From positions 1 to 46,391 of the forward strand of contig JAISJC010000003.1 in the NCBI GenBank assembly GCA_031261745.1: a DNA stretch of 46,391 nt, read 5' to 3'. The DNA comes from Oscillospiraceae bacterium. GTDB lineage: Bacteria > Bacillota > Clostridia > Oscillospirales > Oscillospiraceae. Position 1 is the first letter of the stretch. Each line of letters starts with the position of its first letter. Of the stretch, positions 1-9,013 are shown piece by piece. Position numbers and translations under genes: made by a program. Below the pieces are notes generated by a model. That model ran no database searches and was not told where the DNA came from. It saw only the letters and a list, made by a program, of their open reading frames with translations.

Positions 1-1
1 A

Positions 2-136
2 AACACCTCCGCCGCGAGCGTGCCTATCGCGCTCGACGAGTTTAACGCCACGGGGCGGCTCAATCGCGGCGACAGCGTAATCCTCGCCGGCTTCGGCGGC
101 GGGCTGACCTACGGCGCGAGATATTTGGAATGGTAA
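2..136 (+). CDS. fabH: 3-oxoacyl-ACP synthase III (FabH), C-terminal fragment, truncated by window start
   Basis: Open frame from base 2: [44 protein letters not shown], the typical FabH C-terminus ([15 protein letters not shown]), directly upstream of fabK. Confidence 0.88.
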   Translation, partial: NTSAASVPIALDEFNATGRLNRGDSVILAGFGGGLTYGARYLEW

Positions 137-148
137 AGGACGATTGAA

Positions 149-1075
149 ATGTTAAATGAAATGCTCGGAATAAAATACCCGATAATGCAGGGCGGAATGG
201 CGCAGATTGCGACGGGGAAATTCGCCGCCGCCGTGTCGAACGCGGGTGCGCTCGGCGTAATCGCGACGGGCGGCTTTTCGGCGGAGCAGCTGCGGAGCCA
301 AATCCGCGAGGCGCGGGAGCTGACGGATAAGCCGTTCGGCGTGAATTTACTTATGCTGCACAATCAGCTCGACGAGCTTGTAAAAATCGTCGCGGAGGAG
401 CGCGTCGCCGTCGTCACGACGGGCGCGGGCGACTCCTCGCCGTACATAGGCGCGTGGAAGGACGCGGGAATCCGCGTTTTCCCCGTCGTCGCGGCCGTCG
501 CCTTAGCGCAGAGAATGGAGCGCGCGGGCGCGGACGCCGTAATCGCGGAGGGGACGGAGAGCGGCGGTCACGTCGGCGAGATGACGACGATGGCCCTCGT
601 GCCGCAGGTCGTTGCGGCGGTGAAAATCCCCGTAATCGCGGCGGGCGGCATCGCCTCAGGCGCGCAGTTTTTGGCGGCGTATGCCCTCGGCGCATCCGGC
701 GCGCAGCTCGGTACGCTGTTCCTGTCGTCGGAGGAATGCCCGATTCACGAGAACTACAAGAACGCGCTGATTGAGGCGCGCGACAGCGGCACCGTCGTCA
801 CGGGGCGCAGCGCGGGCGCGCCCGTGCGAATCCTGAAAAACCGAATGGCGCGCGACTACCTGAAACGCGAAAAAGAGGGCGCGAGCCGCGAGGAACTGGA
901 AACCTTCACGCTCGGCTCGCTGCGCCGCGCGGTTTTCGAGGGCGACACGGCGGGCGGCTCGCTTATGGCGGGTCAGGTCGCGGGGCAGATTAAGAATATC
1001 CGCCCGCTGTCCGAGATTCTGGAAACGCTGATGCGCGAGCTTGACGACGCAAAAGCGCGGGTGAACGCGCTGTGA
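149..1075 (+). CDS. fabK: Enoyl-ACP reductase II, FMN-dependent (FabK)
   Basis: 308 aa, MLNEMLGIKYPIMQGGMAQIATGKFAAAVSNAGALGVIATGG; NPD/FabK-type TIM barrel, in fab operon context. Confidence 0.93.
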   Translation: MLNEMLGIKYPIMQGGMAQIATGKFAAAVSNAGALGVIATGGFSAEQLRSQIREARELTDKPFGVNLLMLHNQLDELVKIVAEERVAVVTTGAGDSSPYIGAWKDAGIRVFPVVAAVALAQRMERAGADAVIAEGTESGGHVGEMTTMALVPQVVAAVKIPVIAAGGIASGAQFLAAYALGASGAQLGTLFLSSEECPIHENYKNALIEARDSGTVVTGRSAGAPVRILKNRMARDYLKREKEGASREELETFTLGSLRRAVFEGDTAGGSLMAGQVAGQIKNIRPLSEILETLMRELDDAKARVNAL

Positions 1076-1992
1076 GTACGGCTTGGATTTACGCCGGTCA
1101 GGGCAGTCAGGCGGTCGGAATGGGGCGCGACTTTTACGACGTTTTCCCGGAGGTCCGCGATATCTTCGACAGCAAAGCTGCGGGCTTTGACCTGCGCGAG
1201 CTGTGCTTCGACGCGACTGCGGAGGAGCTGGCGCGGACGCGGTGCACGCAGCCGTGTATGGCGGCGTTCGCCGCCGCCGTCACGCGCGTGCTGCGCGGAT
1301 TGGGCTACGCGCCCGACTACGCGGCGGGGCTGTCGCTCGGCGAGTATTCCGCGCTCCACGCGGCGGGCGTTTTCGGCGTCGAAACGCTGCTTGAACTGCT
1401 CGCGTTCCGCGGAATCGCGATGGAGGAATCCGCCGCGGGCGTCGAATCGCGAATGAGCGCGGTTCTCAGCCTGTCGGAGGAGCTTGTGCGGCAGGCGGTT
1501 GCGGAATCGGCGCATATCGGCGTCGTCGCGTGTACCAATATAAATTGTCCGGGTCAGATTGTAATCGGCGGGGAGCTTGCGGCGGTTCTCGCGGCGGAGG
1601 AGCGGTGCGCCGCCCTCGGCGCGCGGCGTTGTCTCCCGTTGAACACGTCGGGGCCGTTCCACACGCCGCTGATGGAAAACGCGTCCGCGCGGCTGCGCGA
1701 AAAATTCGCGGCGACGGAATTTTTGCCGCAGCAAATCCCCGTGATTTTCAACGCGACGGGGGAGCCGGCGGCGGACGGCGAGATTAAGCATTTACTGTGC
1801 GAGCAGGTCAAATCAACGGTGCTGTTTGAAAAAACGCTGCTAAAATTGGCGGCTCTCGGCGCGGACACGGTGATTGAAATCGGTCCGGGGAACGCCCTCG
1901 CGGGCTTTGTGCGCAAGACCGTACCCGACCTGCGCGTCGTGTCCGTCAACAATGTCGGCGACTTGAAAAAGGTGGTGGAGCTATGGAATTAG
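1072..1992 (+). CDS. fabD: Malonyl-CoA:ACP transacylase (FabD)
   Basis: 306 aa, AWIYAGQGSQAVGMGRDFYD and GLSLGEYSAL active-site motif; ATGA-type overlap with fabK. Confidence 0.94.
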   Translation: MSTAWIYAGQGSQAVGMGRDFYDVFPEVRDIFDSKAAGFDLRELCFDATAEELARTRCTQPCMAAFAAAVTRVLRGLGYAPDYAAGLSLGEYSALHAAGVFGVETLLELLAFRGIAMEESAAGVESRMSAVLSLSEELVRQAVAESAHIGVVACTNINCPGQIVIGGELAAVLAAEERCAALGARRCLPLNTSGPFHTPLMENASARLREKFAATEFLPQQIPVIFNATGEPAADGEIKHLLCEQVKSTVLFEKTLLKLAALGADTVIEIGPGNALAGFVRKTVPDLRVVSVNNVGDLKKVVELWN

Positions 1993-2732
1993 AGGAAAAA
2001 ATCGCGCTCGTGACGGGCGGGGGCCGCGGCATCGGCCGCGAAATCTGCCTGACGCTCGCGAAAAGCGGTGCCGCCGTCGCGGTGAATTATTCGGGCAGCG
2101 AGGCCGCCGCGCTCGAAACGGCGCGGCTCATTGAAGAACTCGGCGGGCGCGCCGTCACAATCCGCGCCGACGTGTCGGATTACGCGGCGTGCGAGGCGAT
2201 GTTCGCGGCGGTCGAGGAGCAGCTCGGCGCGCCGGATATTCTCGTCAACAATTCGGGGATTACGCGCGACAACCTCATTCTGCGTATGTCTCCGGAGGAA
2301 TTTTCCGACGTTATTAACGTGAATTTGCAGGGTGCTTTCCACTGCCTGAAACTCGCGTCCAAGGGAATGATTAAGAAGCGTTGGGGCCGGATTGTGAATA
2401 TCGCGAGCATCGTCGGGCTGATCGGCAACGCAGGCCAGGCGAATTACGCCGCGAGTAAGGCGGGAATAATCGCCCTCACGAAGTCGGCGGCGCGGGAACT
2501 CGCGGGGCGCGGCGTCACGGTGAACGCGATTGCGCCGGGGTTTATCGAAACGGATATGACGGCCGTGCTGTCGGAGAGCGTGCGCGAGCAGATGCTCGGC
2601 AATATCCCGCAGAAGCGGCTCGGTTTGCCCGCGGATATCGCCGCAGCTGCGGCGTTTCTCTGCTCCGGCGGGGCGGCGTATATCACGGGACAGGTTCTCG
2701 CCGTGGACGGCGGAATGACAATGGGAGGCTGA
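1983..2732 (+). CDS. fabG: 3-oxoacyl-ACP reductase (FabG)
   Basis: 249 aa SDR: ALVTGGGRGIGREI, NNSGITRD, YAASKAGI, GFIETDMT. Confidence 0.94.
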   Translation: MELEEKIALVTGGGRGIGREICLTLAKSGAAVAVNYSGSEAAALETARLIEELGGRAVTIRADVSDYAACEAMFAAVEEQLGAPDILVNNSGITRDNLILRMSPEEFSDVINVNLQGAFHCLKLASKGMIKKRWGRIVNIASIVGLIGNAGQANYAASKAGIIALTKSAARELAGRGVTVNAIAPGFIETDMTAVLSESVREQMLGNIPQKRLGLPADIAAAAAFLCSGGAAYITGQVLAVDGGMTMGG

Positions 2733-2735
2733 CGA

Positions 2736-3971
2736 ATGAGTACGAACAGACGCGTGGTGATTACGGGAATGGGCGCGGTTACGCCCGTCGGCAACACGCA
2801 CACGGACTTTTGGGCGGCAATTCGCCGCGGCGACTGCGGGATTGCGCCGATAACGGCCTACGACACGGCAAATCAGGCGGTGAAGCTCGCCGCCGAGGTG
2901 CGTATCGACACGGACGCGTTCATTCCTCCGAACGAGGCGCGAAAGACGGACCGCTTTACGATTCTCGCGCTGATAGCGGCGCGCGAGGCGTTGCGCGATT
3001 CGGGCGTTTCCGCGGACAATACGAATTTGGAGCGCGCGGGCGTGCTGATTTCCTCCGGTATCGGCGGACTCGCCACGACGGCACAGGAGCATACACGCGG
3101 CGAGGCAAAAGGATATGACCGCGTTTCGCCGTTCTTTATTCCGATGACGATTCCGAATATGGCGGCGGGGCGCGTCGCGATTGAGGCGGGCTTTCTCGGC
3201 TCCTGCTCCTGCGTCGTAACTGCGTGCGCGGGCGGCACCCACGCCGTCGGCGAGGCTATGCGAAGTATTCGCCACGGCTATACCGACGTTATGCTCTGCG
3301 GCGGCGCGGAGGCGTGCGTCATTCCGCTCGCGATGGGCGGTTTTACGTCGATGCAGGCGTTGCACACCGGCTCTGACGCGGCGCGCGCGTCGATTCCGTT
3401 CGACCGTGAGCGCAGCGGCTTCGTCCTCGGCGAGGGCGCGGGAATGCTGATGTTGGAGGAGCTGGAACACGCGAAAGCGCGCGGCGCGCGGATTTACGCC
3501 GAGGTTACGGGCTTCGGCGACTCGTGCGACGCGTACCACATAACCGCGCCGGAGCCGACGGGGCGCGGGGCCGTACTCGCGATGGAAAACGCGATCTCCG
3601 ACGCGGGTTTGTCGCCGTCGGACATCGGATACATAAACGCGCACGGCACCTCAACGCAGCTCAACGACAAGGGCGAATCCATTGCAATCAACAAGGTTTT
3701 CGGCGCGGGAACGCGCGTCCCCGTCAGCTCTACGAAGTCTATGACGGGTCATCTGCTCGGCGCGGCGGGCGCGGTCGAGGCGATTGTCTGCGCCTACGCT
3801 GTACGCGACGGATTTTTGCCGGCGAACATCAACCTGCGCGAGCGGGACGCGGACTGCGCCGTGAACCTTGTCACGGGCACGGGCGCGGAGACGCCGGTTC
3901 GCCACGCGCTGTCTAATTCCCTCGGCTTCGGCGGACACAACGCTACGCTGATTATTTCGCGCTATGAATAA
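2736..3971 (+). CDS. fabF: 3-oxoacyl-ACP synthase II (FabF)
   Basis: 411 aa ketosynthase: RRVVITGMGAVTPVGN, VTACAGGTHAVGEA, NAHGTSTQLND, NSLGFGGHNATL. Confidence 0.95.
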   Translation: MSTNRRVVITGMGAVTPVGNTHTDFWAAIRRGDCGIAPITAYDTANQAVKLAAEVRIDTDAFIPPNEARKTDRFTILALIAAREALRDSGVSADNTNLERAGVLISSGIGGLATTAQEHTRGEAKGYDRVSPFFIPMTIPNMAAGRVAIEAGFLGSCSCVVTACAGGTHAVGEAMRSIRHGYTDVMLCGGAEACVIPLAMGGFTSMQALHTGSDAARASIPFDRERSGFVLGEGAGMLMLEELEHAKARGARIYAEVTGFGDSCDAYHITAPEPTGRGAVLAMENAISDAGLSPSDIGYINAHGTSTQLNDKGESIAINKVFGAGTRVPVSSTKSMTGHLLGAAGAVEAIVCAYAVRDGFLPANINLRERDADCAVNLVTGTGAETPVRHALSNSLGFGGHNATLIISRYE

Positions 3972-3994
3972 AATGTTTAACGGAGGACGTTAAT

Positions 3995-4438
3995 ATGACG
4001 CTCACAAGCGACCAAATTCAGGAAATTCTGCCGCACCGATATCCGTTTTTGCTGCTCGACCGCGTGGAGGAATACGAGCCGGGCAAGTTCGCGCGGGCAA
4101 TCAAGTGCGTCTCGGTGAACGAGCCGTTCTTTCAGGGGCATTTTCCGGCGTACAGCGTGATGCCGGGCGTGCTGATTCTCGAAGCACTCGCGCAGGCGGG
4201 CGCGATTGCGCTGCTCAGTCCGCCGGAGAACCGCGGGAAAATCGCGCTGTTCGGCGGGGTGAAGCAGGCGCGCTTCCGCGCGCCGGTCACGCCGGGCGAC
4301 GTGCTGGAATTAGAGTGCATTATTACGCGTATGCACGGACCGATAGGTTTGGGTGAAGGCACGGCAAAGGTAAACGGAAAGACCGTTTGTACGGCGGAGC
4401 TGTCCTTTGCAATAATGGATGAAAAAAGTCAGGGGTGA
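3995..4438 (+). CDS. fabZ: 3-hydroxyacyl-ACP dehydratase (FabZ)
   Basis: 147 aa: ILPHRYPFLLLDRV and GHFPAYSVMPGVLILEALAQAG hot-dog fold motifs. Confidence 0.95.
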   Translation: MTLTSDQIQEILPHRYPFLLLDRVEEYEPGKFARAIKCVSVNEPFFQGHFPAYSVMPGVLILEALAQAGAIALLSPPENRGKIALFGGVKQARFRAPVTPGDVLELECIITRMHGPIGLGEGTAKVNGKTVCTAELSFAIMDEKSQG

Positions 4439-4445
4439 TTGGACG

Positions 4446-4892
4446 ATGCGTGACTCATTAGAACGCGCGTTTCTGGACGTGTACACAAAATTCAAGCTCC
4501 AATTTTACAGGAAGGTTTTCGGCCGGTTCGAGTCGCGCGAGGCGAGCCTGACGGCCGTCGAGACGTTCTGTGTGGAGGTCATTCACGCGCTCGGCGAGCC
4601 GACGGTCAACGAGTTCGCGAAATTTGTGAACATATCGCAGGCGAACGCCGCGTACAAGATTCAAAACCTGATTGAGAAGGACTACGTGCGCAAGTCGCGC
4701 TCCGAAAACGACCGGCGCGAGTATCATCTGCTTGTGACGGAGCGGTTTCACGCGTACAACCGTTTGAGTACGGACTACATCGGGACGGTCGCTTCGCGCG
4801 TGCGGGAGCGTTTCACGCCGCAGGAGACGGCGACATTTGAGAACATTCTGCGCACAATCCACGACGAGCTGATGCCGGAGATTCCGTCGTAA
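4446..4892 (+). CDS. MarR-family transcriptional regulator
   Basis: Approx. 148 aa from ATG at 4446 (ORF track starts 27 nt upstream). Winged-helix pattern VNEFAKFVNISQANAAYKIQNLIEKDYVRKSRSENDRREYHLLVTE. Confidence 0.8.
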   Translation: MRDSLERAFLDVYTKFKLQFYRKVFGRFESREASLTAVETFCVEVIHALGEPTVNEFAKFVNISQANAAYKIQNLIEKDYVRKSRSENDRREYHLLVTERFHAYNRLSTDYIGTVASRVRERFTPQETATFENILRTIHDELMPEIPS

Positions 4893-4900
4893 AATAATAA

Positions 4901-4929
4901 ACAACGCACCCCGATTTGGGGTGCGTTGT
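4901..4929 (+). terminator. Rho-independent terminator (fab operon; possibly bidirectional)
   Basis: Perfect 12-bp stem ACAACGCACCCC-GATTT-GGGGTGCGTTGT followed by cggtttt, between convergent genes. Confidence 0.88.
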
Positions 4930-4944
4930 CGGTTTTGGTTGCTG

Positions 4945-6735
4945 TTACGCGCCGATTACGGAACCGGCGAGGGTCATAAAGCTGTTGGCGCACCAAGTCG
5001 TCCACGGCCAGCCGTCCGTCGCGAACGGCATCGGCTGGTCGGGCGCGGGCTCGCCCGTCAGCGGGAAGTGGTCATACGGCGCGAAGCCGAGAATCATTCC
5101 CTTTTCCTTGATGTTGTCGCACCAGAGGCGCGCGATTTTCTCGGCCTCCTCCTGCTTGCCCGCGGCCTGCAAGCCGACGGAGATTATCATATTCTGCGGC
5201 GCGACGACGCGGCCGCAGACAAAGCTGATGCCGAACGTCACCATATCGGACTTCATACTCTCGCTCGCAAGCCCGATTTCCGTCAGCCACTCGCCGGGGG
5301 CGGTCACGCGCTCCGCAACCTTGTCGATGATGTGCTGCGGCAGCCGCTTGCCGAGGATAATCGGCTGGAAATCCGCGAGGCTCATTGAATCGACGTTTTT
5401 GCCCTTGACGATTGTCGCGAATTTCTCGCCGTCCCAATGCTCCTCGACAATAATTTTCGTGAGCTTTTCGCTGCGCGCAATCCACTCGTCCGCGGCCTTC
5501 GCGTCGCCGGATTTGCGCGCGAGGAGCGCGACGCACTCCATAAGCAGCACGAGGAACGCCAGCGTGTTCGGCTCCCTCGCGGGGAAGCCGTCCTTGAAGT
5601 TCGACGCGTCGTCCCAGCCGGATTCGTGCGGGCTGAAAATCGCCGTCGCGTCGTCGCCGCGCCCCGCGTTGCGGTACGTCGTCCAGTAATTCGCCCATTT
5701 CGCCATTTTCGGGTACATACGCTTCGCCTCCTCGGCGGAGATGAAGTCGTCGCCGACGTTGCGGATTATGAATTCGAGCGCGAACCCTTGGAACGCAGGC
5801 TGCATCGCCGCCGCCGCGCCCGTGTAGGCGAGCATTCCGTCGATGCGCCCCGTGCGCTCGTCCTGATAGTCGAACAGCAGGCAAATCTGCCGCCACGCCT
5901 CTTTCAGGTCGCGCTGCATAGCCATCGCGTTATAGCTCTGCTGCCAGCCCGCGGCGACAATCGCCCATTGCAGGCTGAACATTATCGCGGGGGTCTTAAT
6001 GTAGCCGCGCGGATTTGTGCGATAGCTCCAAACCGTGTAGACGGCGTACTCCGCCGCCTCCTCGTAGCCGCGCGCGACCTTGCGGTACTTGCTCTTAAAT
6101 TCCGCAAAATCGGCTTTGTTGTCCGCAACCAACTTGTCAAACGGCTCATAGACGCCGAACGGGAAAATCTCCGCGCCCGCGTCGAACTCGTGAAACGCGC
6201 CGTCGAAACGCCGCGTCGCCGCGTTGGGGACGAACTCAAACTCCGCGCGCTCGTACTTGCCCTGCTCGTAGGAATACGGCGTTTCGACGTGCAGTCCGCC
6301 CTCAATAGGCATAAACTTCATCGTGCCGTACTTGCCCATCTCCGCCTCCCAGCCGACGTCTTGCAGGGAGCGCACGCCGCGCAGCGCGTTCGCGCCGCCG
6401 CCGGGATTCGTGGAGTTGAGTTTCAGGCGCACGCCGGCTTCAAACCCGCGGACGCGTAAATGCTGGCGGTCGGTGATTGCGAACTCAACCCAGCGGTAGC
6501 CGTGCGTGAGCTTGATTGAACCCGCGTCGGCGAAATACTCGTACGGGACGGGTATTCCGTTCGCCAAAAATTCAATGTCGAACATAAAATCGGTGCCGGA
6601 AATCATCTCCGCGTGGCGGCTCATACCGAGTTTGAGCTGTCCGTGCTGCTCAAAGTCCTCGTAGATGTACAGGACGCTGCCGCGCCGCGCGAACGGTACG
6701 CGAATCAGCTGAAACTTTTCGTTTGTTCCGAACAT
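4945..6735 (-). CDS. Probable (alpha/alpha)6-barrel (six-hairpin) glycosidase-like protein
   Basis: 596 aa: TNPRGYIKTPAIMFSLQWAIVAAGWQQSYNAMAMQRDLKEAWRQI...FSPHESGWDDASNFKDGF, resembling GH63/GH37-type clan enzymes. Exact family not established. Confidence 0.55.
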   Translation of the reverse strand: MFGTNEKFQLIRVPFARRGSVLYIYEDFEQHGQLKLGMSRHAEMISGTDFMFDIEFLANGIPVPYEYFADAGSIKLTHGYRWVEFAITDRQHLRVRGFEAGVRLKLNSTNPGGGANALRGVRSLQDVGWEAEMGKYGTMKFMPIEGGLHVETPYSYEQGKYERAEFEFVPNAATRRFDGAFHEFDAGAEIFPFGVYEPFDKLVADNKADFAEFKSKYRKVARGYEEAAEYAVYTVWSYRTNPRGYIKTPAIMFSLQWAIVAAGWQQSYNAMAMQRDLKEAWRQICLLFDYQDERTGRIDGMLAYTGAAAAMQPAFQGFALEFIIRNVGDDFISAEEAKRMYPKMAKWANYWTTYRNAGRGDDATAIFSPHESGWDDASNFKDGFPAREPNTLAFLVLLMECVALLARKSGDAKAADEWIARSEKLTKIIVEEHWDGEKFATIVKGKNVDSMSLADFQPIILGKRLPQHIIDKVAERVTAPGEWLTEIGLASESMKSDMVTFGISFVCGRVVAPQNMIISVGLQAAGKQEEAEKIARLWCDNIKEKGMILGFAPYDHFPLTGEPAPDQPMPFATDGWPWTTWCANSFMTLAGSVIGA

Positions 6736-7872
6736 TTATTTCCCCTCCTTTGCAACAGCCGCGTAAATTTCGGCAATCAGCCCGCCGGAAATGTACTTTG
6801 CGAGGTCCACGTCGCCCGCGGCCTCACCTGAGAGCGCGGCAATCAGCTTCTGCAAATCCGGGTCGGGGAAAAAGCCGTTGTCGCGGAACCCCTCCGGGTT
6901 ATTCAGCCCCGTTTCAAAGCGGTAGGCGTAATAGTATCCGCCGGGGTAGTGGCGGTTCGTGTCCCACCACTTTTTCGCGGCGTCCAGCTCGTCTTTGAGT
7001 ACGCGCCGCGCGGTATCCGACGCGTAACCATATTGCTTTGACACATAGCCGAGAATCGGCGGCGACGCCTGCGGCAGCGAGGTCGCGACGTCAATCGCCG
7101 CGTCACCCTTGAACGCGAGCGACGCAATCGCCTCGTCCACGGCCGTCGCCGTCGCGGAATACAGGCGGTTCGGCGTGACGCACCAGTGGCCGTTCGGGAG
7201 CTTCCGTGAGTTGACCCAGATTTTGTATTTCAGCTCGGCGGGAAGGCTCTCTTTCAGGCTGCCGAAGAACTCGTTATACTCCTCTGTGGTGGCGTGAACA
7301 GCCTCGTCGAACGTCTTTTCGACGACGGGCGGCACCGTGTCGGCGGGCAGCTCGTAGGCGATAAGTTCAAACTCGCCGTACTTGTCGGGCGCGAGGTCGA
7401 GAACAGGCGTGACCGAGCCGAACGACGCGACGACCCACGTGTCGTCAAAGCTGATGGTGCCTTTTTGCGCGACGAAGAAATACTTGCCGCCGCCGATGTT
7501 GATTTCCGTGCCGTTGGGCTTGTTGATGGAGGACACGCCCGCGGGCATTTTGCCGTCGAGCCGGAGCGTGAAGTCGCCGCCCTTGATTCGCAGGGCGTTG
7601 ATGGACGCGTCCTGCGTGATTACGGCTTCGCCGGCGGCGGATTTGAGCGTGATTGTGAGGCCGTTTGTTTCGTAGGTGTAGGGTACGATTTTGCCGTCCT
7701 TTTTTACGATGTTGATTTCGAGCAGACCCGCCGGACGCGGCGCGGTGGGCACGAGCGAGGGCGCGGCCTCCGACGCGAGCGCGAGCCAGAGCGTTCCGCC
7801 CTGCTCCGTTACCATATGGCGCGCGCCCCGGCGGCCGAACGGAGTTTCTGCGAGGGATGTGGTGTTCAGCAT
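6736..7872 (-). CDS. Hypothetical protein, possible shortened relative of the downstream glycosidase-like protein
   Basis: From internal ATG at 7872 (RBS-like GAAAGGAG upstream), approx. 378 aa; TAA directly abuts the ATG of 4945..6735. KIWVNSRKLPNGHWCVTPNRLY parallels VYTVWSYRTNPRGYIKTPAIMF in the neighbour. Confidence 0.6.
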   Translation of the reverse strand: MLNTTSLAETPFGRRGARHMVTEQGGTLWLALASEAAPSLVPTAPRPAGLLEINIVKKDGKIVPYTYETNGLTITLKSAAGEAVITQDASINALRIKGGDFTLRLDGKMPAGVSSINKPNGTEINIGGGKYFFVAQKGTISFDDTWVVASFGSVTPVLDLAPDKYGEFELIAYELPADTVPPVVEKTFDEAVHATTEEYNEFFGSLKESLPAELKYKIWVNSRKLPNGHWCVTPNRLYSATATAVDEAIASLAFKGDAAIDVATSLPQASPPILGYVSKQYGYASDTARRVLKDELDAAKKWWDTNRHYPGGYYYAYRFETGLNNPEGFRDNGFFPDPDLQKLIAALSGEAAGDVDLAKYISGGLIAEIYAAVAKEGK

Positions 7873-7908
7873 TTTCGTTCTCCTTTCGCGTTTCAAATGT
7901 TTGTCGTT

Positions 7909-7937
7909 ATTATACACGAACGCGCGGCGGTTGGCAA
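7909..7937 (-). promoter_or_regulatory. Predicted sigma-A promoter for the minus-strand glycosidase-like operon
   Basis: On minus strand: TTGCCA - 17 nt - TATAAT. Confidence 0.65.
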
Positions 7938-7954
7938 GGGAAATTTTAGAGGTT

Positions 7955-7993
7955 TTGCCGATTGTTGACAAGTGTGTTACAATAGATAATTAT
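7955..7993 (+). promoter_or_regulatory. Predicted sigma-A promoter(s) for ddl-murF
   Basis: Two overlapping options: TTGCCG-17-TACAAT (7955..7983) and TTGACA-17-AATTAT (7965..7993). Confidence 0.5.
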
Positions 7994-8029
7994 TGAATAA
8001 ACTCAACTATCCCAATTTCGGAGGTTTTA

Positions 8030-9013
8030 ATGAATATAGTTGTATTATGCGGCGGACTGTCCGCCGAGCGCGACGTGTCCTTTTCGTCGGCGGCAATGGC
8101 GGCGGCGGCGTTGACGCGCCTCGGTCACTCGGTAACGACCGTCGATCTGTTCCTCGGCGTTACGGAGGTTTCGGCGGCGGTTTCCGACACCGCACCCGAC
8201 CTCGACGCGCTGCGCGCACTGCGGCCCGGCGGGTCGCGCGTCGGCGACGGCGTTTTTGAGCTGTGCCAAAGCGCGGACCTCGTTTTCACCGCGCTACACG
8301 GCGCGGACGGCGAGGACGGGAAGATTCAGGCCGCGCTCGACCTTCTCGGCGTGAAATACACGGGCAGCGGCCCGCTCGGCTCCGCCGTCGCGATGAATAA
8401 GGGCGTGGCGAAGCAGATTCTGACGCAGAGCGGGATTCTTATGCCGCGCGGGATTGTACTGAAACGCGGGGAGACGGGAGACGTCGGCTTTCCGTGCGTC
8501 GTGAAGCCCTGCTCCGGCGGAAGCTCCGTCGGAACGAGCGTCGTTCACGAGCAGCGCGATTACGCCGCCGCGCTGGACGCGGCGTTTGAGTGCGACGAGG
8601 CCGTCGTCGTCGAGCAGTACATTCGCGGGCGCGAGTGCGACGTCGGCGTTATCGCGGGGAAAGCCCTGCCCGTGATTGAGATCACGCCGCGCGACGGTTT
8701 CTACGACTACAAAAACAAGTATCAGGCGGGAATGGCGACCGAAACCTGCCCCGCGGATTTCACCGAAGAGGTGACGCAAAGGCTCCAAAAAGCCGCCGAG
8801 GACGTGTTCGCGGCGTTGCATTTGGAGGTTTACGCGCGAATGGACTTCATCGTCGCGGACGACGGCGCGGTGTATTGCCTTGAAGCTAACACGCTGCCGG
8901 GGCTGACCCCGACGAGCCTGCTGCCGCAGGAGGCGGCGGCGGTCGGAACAGACTACGACGCGCTGATTGCGCTTATTGTCGGCGAATCCTTGAAGAAATA
9001 CGGTGATGCCTGA
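8030..9013 (+). CDS. ddl: D-alanine--D-alanine ligase
   Basis: 327 aa ATP-grasp: LCGGLSAERDVSFSSA, FTALHGADGEDGKIQ, KPCSGGSSVGTS, CLEANTLPGLTPTSLLPQEAAAVG. Confidence 0.93.
   Translation: MNIVVLCGGLSAERDVSFSSAAMAAAALTRLGHSVTTVDLFLGVTEVSAAVSDTAPDLDALRALRPGGSRVGDGVFELCQSADLVFTALHGADGEDGKIQAALDLLGVKYTGSGPLGSAVAMNKGVAKQILTQSGILMPRGIVLKRGETGDVGFPCVVKPCSGGSSVGTSVVHEQRDYAAALDAAFECDEAVVVEQYIRGRECDVGVIAGKALPVIEITPRDGFYDYKNKYQAGMATETCPADFTEEVTQRLQKAAEDVFAALHLEVYARMDFIVADDGAVYCLEANTLPGLTPTSLLPQEAAAVGTDYDALIALIVGESLKKYGDA

Noticed and set aside
1989-3644. 551-aa minus-strand ORF opposite fabG/fabF
   Set aside because: Arg/Ala/His-rich antisense frame caused by strong GC-rich third-position bias; no recognisable domain and both plus-strand genes are clear.
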